Source: Thiotrichales bacterium HSG1
Lineage (GTDB): Bacteria; Pseudomonadota; Gammaproteobacteria; Beggiatoales; Beggiatoaceae
Assembly (NCBI GenBank): GCA_030378125.1
Contig: JAUCGN010000074.1
Coordinates: 1-8,012 of the forward strand
Length of the DNA stretch: 8,012 nucleotides
Reading direction: 5' to 3'
Shown here one piece after another: positions 1 through 6,598 of the stretch. Position 1 is the first letter of the stretch, and every line of letters begins with the position of its first letter. The position numbers and the translations under genes were made by a program. The notes beneath the pieces are model-generated. The model made no database searches. It saw nothing but the letters and a program-made list of their open reading frames with translations, and had not been told where the DNA came from.

Positions 1-50
1 AACCAAATATTTTTGTTAATTTGACAACATTGATTTTTTCCATAAGATGC

Positions 51-884
51 TTAGAAAATTGTCTTTCTAAAGTGTAAAATTCCCCATGCAAGATAACCTT
101 TATTACCACTTTCAATCCAATGGTTAAGACCGATTTTCATCCGTTCTAAGTAATCTTGCTCACATATTTTTAACATCTCAGCATGATTATTTTCTAACTC
201 TTTTAATACATGGGTGTAATGGTTAATTAATTGATTAGTCATTTCAATAATTTGGATTTTTTCAAAACCAAGTTCAGCCGCAATCTTACTATAAAAACCA
301 ATTGAACCCATTGAACTTAGATGAATTCGATCTAAAACGGGTTGCAGCACTCCGGTTGGACAATCATCGCTTTGCATTGGATCGGTAAAAACAAAATTAC
401 CATCTGGTTTTAACACTCGAAAGACTTCCACAAAAACTTGTTTTCGATTGCCACTATGTAAAATGGCATCCTGTGATAAAACTAAATCATATTGTTCATT
501 TTCAGTTGGAATCAATTCAAAACTACCGTCTATAACGGTAATTCTATCTGCAATATTTTGTTCTTGGTTTAATTGTCGATTTCGCTGATTTTGGGTTTCA
601 CTTAAATTTAAACAATCCACTTTACAGCCAGTAGTTTTAGCTAAATACCTAGCAGTGCCACCATAACCAGAACCAATGTCTAAAACTTTGCTTTCATTGT
701 TCAATGATACTAAATTTGCCAAACGGTGTACAGTTTTGCGACTAGCGTCAAAAATAGAATCCTGTTCTGATTCGTACAGACCTATGTGAATATCCTCTCC
801 ACCCCAAATAGTTGCATAAAAATTATCTGCATCATCACTGTTGTAATAACTGCGAGCTGTTTCTACAGCTACTGAATATTTCAT
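51..884 (-). CDS. sdmt: Sarcosine/dimethylglycine N-methyltransferase (betaine synthesis)
   Basis: This 277-residue class I SAM-dependent methyltransferase very probably carries out the last methylations of glycine betaine synthesis, sarcosine to dimethylglycine to betaine, in the cytoplasm. The SAM-binding motif I, VLDIGSGYGG, is at residues 67-76. The acidic/polar end of beta-2 (CLNLS) is near 91-95. SQDAILHS at 137-144 and FTDPMQSDD at 166-174 match the pattern of SDMT proteins, and the length fits that family. The start ATG overlaps the stop of the upstream glycine/sarcosine methyltransferase gene by 4 nt (ATGA), so translation is probably coupled. That neighbour is the strongest support for this substrate assignment, because other small-molecule methyltransferases share the fold. 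No stem-loop terminator is visible in the 50 bases left of its stop. Confidence 0.88.
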   Translation of the reverse strand: MKYSVAVETARSYYNSDDADNFYATIWGGEDIHIGLYESEQDSIFDASRKTVHRLANLVSLNNESKVLDIGSGYGGTARYLAKTTGCKVDCLNLSETQNQRNRQLNQEQNIADRITVIDGSFELIPTENEQYDLVLSQDAILHSGNRKQVFVEVFRVLKPDGNFVFTDPMQSDDCPTGVLQPVLDRIHLSSMGSIGFYSKIAAELGFEKIQIIEMTNQLINHYTHVLKELENNHAEMLKICEQDYLERMKIGLNHWIESGNKGYLAWGILHFRKTIF

Positions 885-1687
885 TCATTTTCCTCTAGTT
901 CATATTTTTTATCGGCAACATGAACAAAAAAATCTGGTTCTTCGCTGTGATAGGTTTCTTGAAAATCACCATAGGTAGTTATGGTTTGAAAACCAACTTC
1001 TCGCATTAAATTACGAACATAATTTTTACGTAAAGGGTACATGTTGAGGTGAAAAACAGATTGATCTGGAAATTCATAACGAAATCTAGCCAAGCCTTCA
1101 TCTACATATTCTGGTTCAGCTTTTATGTTATCTCCACAATAATAATAAACATGTTTAGAAGAAAAACCACGATCTAAAATATTATCATAATTACGTTGAT
1201 CTAAAATAAGGATACCATCGTGACGCAATGCTGCATAAAATTCTGCTAAAGATTTACGGCGGTCTTGCTCAGAAAATAAATGGGTAAAAGAATTACCCAA
1301 ACAAATAATCGCATCAAATTTTTCATGTATATCTTGATTTAGCCATCGCCAATCAGCATGTACAGTATGTAAAATTTTATTTCTTTTTCTAGCGTTTTCA
1401 AATGCTTTAGCCAACATGACTGGACTGCCATCTGCACTTACAACATCAAAACCATTTTCCAATAATTTTAATGAGTGAAAACCAGTGCCAGTTGCTACAT
1501 CAAGAATTCGTTTTGCTCCTCTTTCTCTTAGGATATCAATAAAAAAATGACCTTCACTTTCGGCCCTTGCATCCCAATCTATTAATTGGTCCCAACGTTC
1601 TACGAGACTTTCAATATATTCAGCTTTGTATTGGTCTGTTTCACGAATCTTAACTGGATCAGAACCGTAATTTTGTTTTTGAGTCAT
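881..1687 (-). CDS. gsmt: Glycine/sarcosine N-methyltransferase (betaine synthesis)
   Basis: This 268-residue SAM-dependent methyltransferase catalyses the first steps of de novo glycine betaine synthesis, glycine to sarcosine to dimethylglycine. Its sequence is strongly typical of GSMT: WDQLIDWDARAESEG at 32-46, motif I ILDVATGTGFHS at 61-72, SADGS at 84-88 with the acidic residue that normally holds the SAM ribose, ADWRWL at 111-116, CLGNSFTHL at 129-137, and a conserved C-terminal part ending around DFFVHVADK at 252-260. The start ATG at 1687 has an AGGGGA ribosome site (minus strand, 1698-1693) five bases upstream. It is the first gene of the pair with the dimethylglycine methyltransferase. 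The product is a compatible solute, so osmotic control is likely, but no operator is visible. A second, stronger purine run, AAGGAGGA, lies about 33 nt upstream of the start and is unexplained. Confidence 0.93.
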   Translation of the reverse strand: MTQKQNYGSDPVKIRETDQYKAEYIESLVERWDQLIDWDARAESEGHFFIDILRERGAKRILDVATGTGFHSLKLLENGFDVVSADGSPVMLAKAFENARKRNKILHTVHADWRWLNQDIHEKFDAIICLGNSFTHLFSEQDRRKSLAEFYAALRHDGILILDQRNYDNILDRGFSSKHVYYYCGDNIKAEPEYVDEGLARFRYEFPDQSVFHLNMYPLRKNYVRNLMREVGFQTITTYGDFQETYHSEEPDFFVHVADKKYELEENE

Positions 1688-1784
1688 AAAAGTCCCCTGT
1701 TGGTAGAAACGATAGTAAATCCTCCTTCATTTGCGTGAATTTTATCTCAATGAATTTATGATAAATATAAATACAGTTTATATA

Positions 1785-1818
1785 GATTACACGTTGACAA
1801 GGGTATTATAATATGAAT
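1785..1818 (+). repeat. Degenerate left terminal repeat of the MITE-like element
   Basis: The sequence GATTACACGTTGACAAG and the following bases correspond to the left tip of the IS remnant at 6534-6569. The repeat contains a TTGACA (1794-1799) and a perfect 10-bp palindrome TATTATAATA (1804-1813), both kept in the second copy. The outermost bases have drifted compared with the right end, so this end may no longer be recognised by a transposase. Confidence 0.65.
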
Positions 1819-1920
1819 CGTCTAAAAAAACCATAGAAAAGAGTAAAATGAGAGAAATAAATCATCTATCATTAGAAAATTGGGTAGTGCTGCGTAGAGT
1901 AGTGTTGTATCTAAAAATTT

Positions 1921-1943
1921 TATTAATTATCAAGTAATTAATA
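1921..1943. repeat. Perfect 9-bp inverted repeat with 5-nt loop inside the MITE-like element
   Basis: TATTAATTA at 1921-1929 is the exact reverse complement of TAATTAATA at 1935-1943, separated by TCAAG. It is followed by GGTTT rather than a T-run on the plus strand, and the stem has no G or C, so it is not a convincing terminator. MITE-like elements often fold, but in such AT-rich DNA a stem of this size may also arise by chance. Confidence 0.45.
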
Positions 1944-2195
1944 GGTTTATCACTATGTATTACAGGACTATCAACTTTTTATACAACAATACTTTGTTCA
2001 GGATTACCCAATAAACTTATATAGTTATGAAATATATTTGATTTTTCATAATTTCTGTAAAAATTAAAGTATAAAATTACAATGCTAAGTTGCATAAAGG
2101 AATTATGTAATTTCAAAATATAAATTATATGTATATTAAACTTAACTATTTTTATAGTAACTTATTGTATTTAAATAGTTTCATAATATGATTAT

Positions 2196-2214
2196 CTTGT
2201 CAATGCGTAAGTCC
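2196..2214 (-). repeat. Right terminal inverted repeat of the MITE-like element
   Basis: On the minus strand this reads GGACTTACGCATTGACAAG, identical over all 19 bases to plus-strand 6534-6552 at the left tip of the IS remnant. The identity runs slightly further on both sides (a TA before and an A after). A match of this length between sites more than 4 kb apart in opposite orientation is best explained as the terminal repeat of one IS family. Confidence 0.8.
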
Positions 2215-2611
2215 TAATTTATCAAAAATTGTCTGGCATCTTTTACACGATATAGTAACATTCCTATATTTATGTACCATAAAAACAATGCCTCTAATTC
2301 TGTATTATACATATTCGGGAAGTGCTATATATTACAAAAGACGACATCTCATCTATATTACATCTAAAGAAAGTTTCTGAATACCTTCTAAATTACTGAA
2401 TAATAAATTAATTATAAATATTAGAAAGAAATATATACGACTATCTGTATTTGGGATAATTTTACCAAAACATTGTTTAAGTTTCTATATTGTGTTAATC
2501 TTACCCTTATGGTGGTTTTCTGATATGTTTAATTTTGTTGTCGACTATTTTACCAGAAAAATTCCTTTTTTTTCAATTTTTTATAAATTATCCTAAATAC
2601 CTATGAGTTCA

Positions 2612-2620
2612 TGTTATAAT
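2612..2620 (+). promoter_or_regulatory. Extended -10 promoter of the chemotaxis operon
   Basis: TGT followed by a consensus TATAAT (2615-2620) forms an extended -10 element. The hexamer about 17 bases upstream (near 2592) does not resemble TTGACA, which is tolerated by extended -10 promoters. It lies about 60 bases before the first start codon, leaving a short leader. In DNA this rich in A and T a TATAAT alone would mean little; the TG motif and the position make it plausible. Confidence 0.45.
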
Positions 2621-2679
2621 TCTCTTTTAGTGAACATTATTTGGTTTAATATTCATATATTTTCCATAGGAATAAATTA

Positions 2680-3012
2680 ATGGATACACCAAACGAGACC
2701 ACAGCAGAATCACCTCAAGTTGATAAAGAGCAATTTAAAAGTGAGTGGATCGAAATTGAGTTAGAATCAGTTATAACTATTCAACAAGTAGATGATTTAA
2801 AAACTAAACTTGAGCAATATAAAAATTGCAGAGTACAGTTATTAGGAAAAAAAATTAAACGAATAGATACTGCTGCTTTTCAGTTGTTGTTAGCTTTCAC
2901 CAACAGTAAAAATTTTACCGTTGTATGGGTTGAACCATCCCCTGAATTGTGTGATGTAGCTGAGCTATTGGGTTTGTCAACGGCAGCTGGTTTGTCAATT
3001 CAAAAAAATTAA
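2680..3012 (+). CDS. Small STAS-domain protein at the head of the chemotaxis operon
   Basis: This 110-residue soluble protein has a STAS fold of the MlaB/anti-anti-sigma type. After a polar N-terminal tail (about 1-22) come a beta-strand/helix unit (WIEIELESVITIQQVDDLKTKL), the core RIDTAAFQLLLAF at 61-73, and a C-terminal WVEPSPELCDVAELLGLS at 83-100, the usual STAS ending. The residue after the conserved Asp63 is Thr64, where classical anti-sigma antagonists have the phosphorylated Ser or Thr. The ribosome site AGGAA (2668-2672) is seven bases before the ATG. Small STAS proteins of this type often begin gammaproteobacterial chemosensory operons, commonly followed by a CheY and CheA. Here cheR follows directly after 18 bases. 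Its partner and role cannot be read from sequence. Confidence 0.82.
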   Translation: MDTPNETTAESPQVDKEQFKSEWIEIELESVITIQQVDDLKTKLEQYKNCRVQLLGKKIKRIDTAAFQLLLAFTNSKNFTVVWVEPSPELCDVAELLGLSTAAGLSIQKN

Positions 3013-3030
3013 CAATTTATGTGAGTTTTA

Positions 3031-3849
3031 ATGGGTGAACGAGAATTTAATTTTACTAAACATGACTTTGAAAAACTACGTACATTAGTAAATGAACACA
3101 CTGGTATTAAGCTATCCGATCATAAGCAAGAAATGCTATACAGTCGTTTGTCCAGACGTTTACGTTCCTTAGAGTTAAACAGTTTTGCCGATTATTACGA
3201 TATACTTAAACTGGATGATAAAGAAATAGCTAATTTTATCAATGCTATTACTACTAATCTAACTGCTTTTTTTCGTGAATCACATCATTTTACCTTGTTG
3301 AAACAAGTGTTATTACCACGTTTATTGGTTAAAAACTCTGATACTCGGAGAATCCGTATCTGGTCAGCCGGTTGTGCTAGTGGAGAAGAAGCATATTCAA
3401 TTGCGATGATTATTAAGGAAGTAATACCAAGTGGTTGGGACGTTAAAATTCTTGCTACTGACTTGGATTCATCGGTGATTGCAGCAGGTAAGCAGGGAAT
3501 TTATACTTCAGAACAAGCCGGGAAAATTTCCCCGATTCGTTTAAAAAATTGGTTTAAAGTAGTTCCTGCAACTAAGAAATTACAAATTATTCCAGAATTA
3601 CGTACATTAATTACTTTTAAGCATCTTAATTTAATGCACAAATGGCCAATGCGAGGTCCATTTGACATTATTTTTTGCCGCAATGTGGTAATTTACTTTG
3701 ATAAACCTACCCAAAAGGTACTATTTGAACGTTTTGCCAATATCCTTGATAACAATGGTTATTTGTTGATTGGGCATTCTGAAAATTTATTCCAATTGAC
3801 TACCCGTTTTCGCTTGTTAAAACAAACGGTATATGAAAAATGTCAATAA
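3031..3849 (+). CDS. cheR: CheR, chemoreceptor glutamate methyltransferase
   Basis: This 272-residue cytoplasmic enzyme transfers methyl groups from SAM to glutamates of chemoreceptors, resetting their signalling during adaptation. The N-terminal helical domain (about 1-75) includes the Arg-rich helix YSRLSRRLRSL at 37-47, which in CheR family members contacts the receptor helices. TNLTAFFRE at 75-83 is a family signature. The SAM motif SAGCASGEEAYSIAM is at 112-126, followed by ATDLD at 142-146, FDIIFCRNVVIYFD at 211-224 and GYLLIGHSE at 243-251. The length is normal for CheR. The ATG at 3031 has only a weak ribosome site, so translation may partly depend on the upstream STAS gene 18 bases away. 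The last 10 bases overlap cheD. No receptor gene is present in the window, so the target receptors must lie elsewhere. Confidence 0.96.
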   Translation: MGEREFNFTKHDFEKLRTLVNEHTGIKLSDHKQEMLYSRLSRRLRSLELNSFADYYDILKLDDKEIANFINAITTNLTAFFRESHHFTLLKQVLLPRLLVKNSDTRRIRIWSAGCASGEEAYSIAMIIKEVIPSGWDVKILATDLDSSVIAAGKQGIYTSEQAGKISPIRLKNWFKVVPATKKLQIIPELRTLITFKHLNLMHKWPMRGPFDIIFCRNVVIYFDKPTQKVLFERFANILDNNGYLLIGHSENLFQLTTRFRLLKQTVYEKCQ

Positions 3850-4457
3850 ATTTACCAAATGCATTGCCAGGGTACAAACATATTAAACGTTATTGGGATC
3901 ATCGTAGTAGCGGTTACGTTGCCAAGATTTTGCCGGGTGAATATTATGTAACTTACCACAATGAAATTTTAATGACTGTGGTTGGTTCTTGTGTATCTGC
4001 TTGTATATGTGATAAAAATATTGGAATCGGTGGTATGAATCATTTTATGTTACCACATGGCGTTACCGATAAATGGGCACATACTAGTGCTAGTGCAGCT
4101 AGTCGCTATGGAAGTGTTGCTATGGAATATTTGATTAATGAAATTTTAAAACATGGTGGTAGAAAGGAAAATCTTGAAATAAAGTTGTTTGGTGGTGGAC
4201 GTATTATGCAAAATATAGGCAATATAGGTCAGCAAAATATTGATTTTGTTAGAAATTATATAGAAATGGAAGGCTTGAATTTATCAGCTGAAGACCTTGG
4301 TGATATTTATCCGCGCAAAATTTTATTTTTTCCCAATACTGGTTTGGCAAGAGTTAAAAAATTACGTGCTACTCAACAAATAGTGCTTGAACGTGAAACA
4401 GAATATAGACATAATTTAGAAAGTCAGTCTACTGCTGGCGATGTTGACTTATTTTAG
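3840..4457 (+). CDS. cheD: CheD, chemoreceptor glutamine deamidase
   Basis: This 205-residue protein converts specific receptor glutamines to glutamates, and in some bacteria it also stimulates CheC phosphatase. No cheC is seen here. The catalytic Cys51 lies in VVGSCVSAC (47-55) and the catalytic His68 in GGMNHFMLP (64-72), with the 17-residue spacing found in CheD. LPGEYYVTYHNEI near 31-43 and KLFGGGRIM (around 127-135) are further family segments. A polar C-terminal tail follows KILFFPNTG. The start ATG overlaps the end of cheR by 10 nt (3840-3849) and has no obvious ribosome site, indicating translational coupling. The position between cheR and cheB is typical of gammaproteobacterial chemosensory operons. 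Confidence 0.95.
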   Translation: MSINLPNALPGYKHIKRYWDHRSSGYVAKILPGEYYVTYHNEILMTVVGSCVSACICDKNIGIGGMNHFMLPHGVTDKWAHTSASAASRYGSVAMEYLINEILKHGGRKENLEIKLFGGGRIMQNIGNIGQQNIDFVRNYIEMEGLNLSAEDLGDIYPRKILFFPNTGLARVKKLRATQQIVLERETEYRHNLESQSTAGDVDLF

Positions 4458-4460
4458 GAG
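4456..4460 (+). promoter_or_regulatory. AGGAG ribosome site fixing a TTG start for cheB
   Basis: AGGAG shares its first two bases with the TAG stop codon of cheD (4455-4457) and lies eight bases before TTG at 4469. There is no ATG or GTG near it, and the protein read from this TTG starts exactly where CheB proteins normally start. This supports the non-ATG start. Confidence 0.75.
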
Positions 4461-4468
4461 ATTGACAT

Positions 4469-5545
4469 TTGTCAAAAATAAAAGTATTAATCATTGATGA
4501 TTCCGCCTTAATTCGGCAAATGTTGACCAAAATAATTAGTTCGGCTTCTGACATGGAAGTTGTTGGTACTGCTGGTGATCCATATATTGCTAGAAGAAAA
4601 ATTAAGAAATTTAATCCGGATGTTTTGACTTTAGATGTAGAAATGCCACGCATGGATGGCTTGGATTTTCTCAGTAATTTAATGCGCTTACACCCGATGC
4701 CGGTTATAATGATATCTGCCTTAACCGAAAAGGGAGCTGATATCACCTTACGAGCTTTGGAATATGGAGCAGTTGATTTTGTTACTAAACCACAGCTTGA
4801 TATTTCTAATACATTTGGGGAATATGCAGAAGAAATTATAGCTAAGCTCAGAGTAGCGGCAAAAGTAAAAGTTCAATCTAGTTCGATTAAAACTAAACTT
4901 ACCATTCCTCCCAAATATTCTGCTGATGTTATTATTAAACATACTTTAGCACATAAACATTTTGAAACTACGGATAAAATTATTGCAATTGGGGCTTCCA
5001 CTGGTGGCACAGAAGCGATAAGAGCTTTATTAACCCAAATGCCGCCTGATACCGCCGGCATTGTGATTAGTCAACATATACCATTAAATTTCAGTCAGTC
5101 ATTTGCAACCCGCATGAATCAATTATCTGCCATGACAGTATGTGAAACTAAGGATGAACAAACTATTTTACCGGGTCATGTTTACATTGCTCCGGGTGAT
5201 TCTCATTTATTAGTAAAACACTATGGAACCCGTTATCTTTGTTCGTTAAATCAAGGGGAGGCAGTGAATCGGCATCGGCCTTCAGTTGATGTATTATTCC
5301 GTTCTGTAGCTCAAAATGTTGGGCCAAATGCGATTGGAGTAATTTTAACTGGTATGGGTGATGATGGAGCTAGAGGAATTAAGGAAATGCACGATGCTGG
5401 TGCGGTGACAATAGCTCAAGATGAAAAGACTAGTGTGGTGTGGGGAATGCCGGGTGAAGCTGTCAAACATGGTGGAATAGACCATGTGCTTCCATTACAG
5501 TATATTGCAAATAAGTTGCTTAGTCTTTTACAGCGTAAAAAGTAA
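4469..5545 (+). CDS. cheB: CheB, chemoreceptor methylesterase/deamidase response regulator
   Basis: This 358-residue two-domain enzyme removes receptor methyl groups when phosphorylated by CheA, opposing CheR. The receiver domain (about 1-125) has Asp10 and Asp11 in the acidic pocket, phosphoacceptor Asp56 in TLDVEMPRMDG, and Lys107 in the FVTKP switch region. After a linker of about 40 residues, the esterase domain carries the triad Ser177 (GASTGG), His203 (SQHIP) and Asp299 (TGMGDDG, the position of Asp286 in the E. coli enzyme). All catalytic residues are present, so the enzyme should be active. The start is TTG, supported by a well-placed AGGAG. It follows cheD by 11 bases. The kinase that would phosphorylate it is not in the window. 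Confidence 0.96.
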   Translation: MSKIKVLIIDDSALIRQMLTKIISSASDMEVVGTAGDPYIARRKIKKFNPDVLTLDVEMPRMDGLDFLSNLMRLHPMPVIMISALTEKGADITLRALEYGAVDFVTKPQLDISNTFGEYAEEIIAKLRVAAKVKVQSSSIKTKLTIPPKYSADVIIKHTLAHKHFETTDKIIAIGASTGGTEAIRALLTQMPPDTAGIVISQHIPLNFSQSFATRMNQLSAMTVCETKDEQTILPGHVYIAPGDSHLLVKHYGTRYLCSLNQGEAVNRHRPSVDVLFRSVAQNVGPNAIGVILTGMGDDGARGIKEMHDAGAVTIAQDEKTSVVWGMPGEAVKHGGIDHVLPLQYIANKLLSLLQRKK

Positions 5546-5568
5546 AAACCACATAATTTATTTAATAA

Positions 5569-6525
5569 ATGGATGAACATCAGTTATTTAAGCATAAAAT
5601 TATCAATACTATCCAATCTTGGTTATTATTAATTGCGATGATGATAACCCTTGGTTTATTAGGTTGGTTGTTAGGAGGGTTTGAATTTGCACTGTATGCA
5701 GTTTTGTTGGTGATCATCATATATTTGTTTAATTATAAGGTTTCTCCACGCCTCATTTTAAAGATGTATCACACTAAAAAAATTACCCGTAATCAAGCTC
5801 CTAATCTATATAAAATATTGACAATACTGACTAAACGAGCTAGTTTGTCAAATGTTCCTGATCTTTATTATTTACCAAGTAACGTAATGAATGCATTTAC
5901 AGTTGGAACTGAAGAAGATACTGTAATAGCCTTGTCTGATGGTATATTACAACGCTTATCTCAAAAGGAACTTACTGCAATATTAGCTCATGAAATCAGT
6001 CATATTATGAATGGTGACATAAAAATTATGAGATTTGCTGATTTTACCAATCATTTGACTAATATTTTATCCATTATAGGCCAAGTTTTATTACTTTTAA
6101 ACCTGCCACTATATTTTTTAGAAATGAAAACAATTAGTTGGTTATTAATTCTCATATTAATACTGGCTCCCATCATAACTAATTTATTACAATTAGCACT
6201 GTCGCGTACTCGTGAATATGATGCCGATTTAGAAGCAGCACAGCTATTAGGTGATCCCACTATGTTGGCTACGGCATTAGCTAAGATGGGCAATTTTCAA
6301 AGTAAAATTTTAAACCAAGTCACTTTACCCGGCCATTATTTACCAGAACCATCTTTGTTACGCACTCATCCGTCAATCAAAAATAGAGTGGAAAGATTAC
6401 TTGCATTGAGAAAATATTACCATCCTGAAGATTCTATTTGGCTAGAATTAGCACCAGATAAACCATCACTTACATCACTTGTGTTAATTAAACCACGTTG
6501 GTATATTAGTGGAATGCGGTTTTAA
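5569..6525 (+). CDS. htpX: HtpX-like M48 membrane zinc metalloprotease
   Basis: This 318-residue inner-membrane protease is of the M48B/HtpX type, which degrades misfolded membrane proteins. The zinc site HEISH is at 141-145 and the third ligand is probably Glu216 in LSRTREYDAD, the usual SRxREYxAD motif. Hydrophobic segments are at about 13-35, 37-55, 161-182 and 188-210, the expected HtpX arrangement of two before and two after the HExxH. The conserved TVGTEEDTVIALSDG precedes the active site, and LRTHPSIKNRVERL near 264-277 is the normal C-terminal motif. It is slightly longer than the roughly 290 residues of E. coli HtpX. It begins 23 bases after cheB, with only a poor ribosome site, and is probably cotranscribed. 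No link to chemotaxis is known for the family. The IS remnant begins 8 bases after its stop. Confidence 0.9.
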   Translation: MDEHQLFKHKIINTIQSWLLLIAMMITLGLLGWLLGGFEFALYAVLLVIIIYLFNYKVSPRLILKMYHTKKITRNQAPNLYKILTILTKRASLSNVPDLYYLPSNVMNAFTVGTEEDTVIALSDGILQRLSQKELTAILAHEISHIMNGDIKIMRFADFTNHLTNILSIIGQVLLLLNLPLYFLEMKTISWLLILILILAPIITNLLQLALSRTREYDADLEAAQLLGDPTMLATALAKMGNFQSKILNQVTLPGHYLPEPSLLRTHPSIKNRVERLLALRKYYHPEDSIWLELAPDKPSLTSLVLIKPRWYISGMRF

Positions 6526-6533
6526 AATTACTA

Positions 6534-6564
6534 GGACTTACGCATTGACAAGAATATTATAATA
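6534..6564 (+). repeat. Left terminal repeat and palindrome of the IS remnant
   Basis: The first 19 bases are identical to the minus strand of 2196-2214. The adjoining TATTATAATA (6555-6564) is its own reverse complement and is kept in the MITE-like element at 1804-1813. A TTGACA (6545-6550) and a TATAAT (6558-6563) are both present, but only 7 bases apart, too close to act together as a sigma-70 promoter. Confidence 0.75.
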
Positions 6565-6598
6565 TGGATCATCCAAAAAAACTATAGAAAAGAATCCA

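Larger units (their letters stand above)
1785..2214 (+). mobile_element. MITE-like, internally deleted IS derivative
   Basis: The right end (2196-2214) reads on the minus strand as GGACTTACGCATTGACAAG. That exact 19-mer is also the left tip of the decayed insertion sequence at 6534. The left end, from about 1785, is a worn copy of the same tip (GATTACACGTTGACAAG) in the opposite orientation. The two ends therefore form terminal inverted repeats about 430 bp apart. From 1795 to 1871 the sequence follows 6546-6622 at about 65 of 77 positions, including the transposase ATG and its first codons (1848 onward), and then diverges. The interior encodes no transposase. This is the form expected of a non-autonomous element derived from the IS, mobilised in trans. 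Both flanks have a TA next to the end, but I cannot establish a target duplication. Confidence 0.72.
1688..2679. other. Long AT-rich intergenic region between divergent operons
   Basis: About 990 bases separate the divergent betaine and chemotaxis operons. I find no supportable gene: all frames are interrupted often, and the few short open stretches (such as a 31-codon one from the ATG at 2288) have no ribosome site or recognisable protein. About 1785-2214 is a MITE-like element, listed separately. 1688-1784 is the leader of the betaine operon, and no clear sigma-70 promoter can be picked from its AT-rich sequence. 2215-2600 is plain AT-rich DNA in which I recognise nothing. 2612-2620 holds the extended -10 promoter of the chemotaxis operon. 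Confidence 0.7.

Noticed and set aside
10..36. Possible stem-loop terminator after the betaine operon
   Set aside because: Only a TTGT/ACAA pairing of about 4 bp can be drawn, too weak to call; the real end of the transcript may be outside the window.
1659..1730. A 23-codon minus-strand reading frame beginning ATGAAGGAG and overlapping the start of gsmt
   Set aside because: It has no ribosome site of its own, and its AAGGAGGA lies inside it after the ATG. It overlaps a confident gene in another frame and encodes nothing recognisable.
1794..1813. TTGACA plus TATAAT inside the IS left end as a promoter
   Set aside because: The two boxes are about 7 bases apart, far short of the 16-18 needed by sigma-70. 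They are better explained as part of the terminal sequence recognised by transposase.
2144..2180. AACTATTT and AAATAGTT as an 8-bp inverted repeat inside the MITE-like element
   Set aside because: The stem is short and mostly A/T with a 21-base loop, expected by chance in such AT-rich sequence.
2288..2383. A 31-codon plus-strand open stretch from an ATG in the intergenic region
   Set aside because: It has no ribosome site, its composition matches the surrounding AT-rich non-coding DNA, and it resembles no known protein.
3501..3683. Minus-strand open frame inside cheR
   Set aside because: It is wholly inside a strongly supported gene on the other strand with complete catalytic motifs; the reverse frame has no recognisable content.
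4429..5061. Three minus-strand open frames across cheB
   Set aside because: They are antisense to a full CheB with receiver and esterase motifs and have no ribosome sites or domain patterns.
6051..6293. Minus-strand open frame inside htpX
   Set aside because: It is antisense to the transmembrane and REYDAD region of the protease and is explained as a chance frame.
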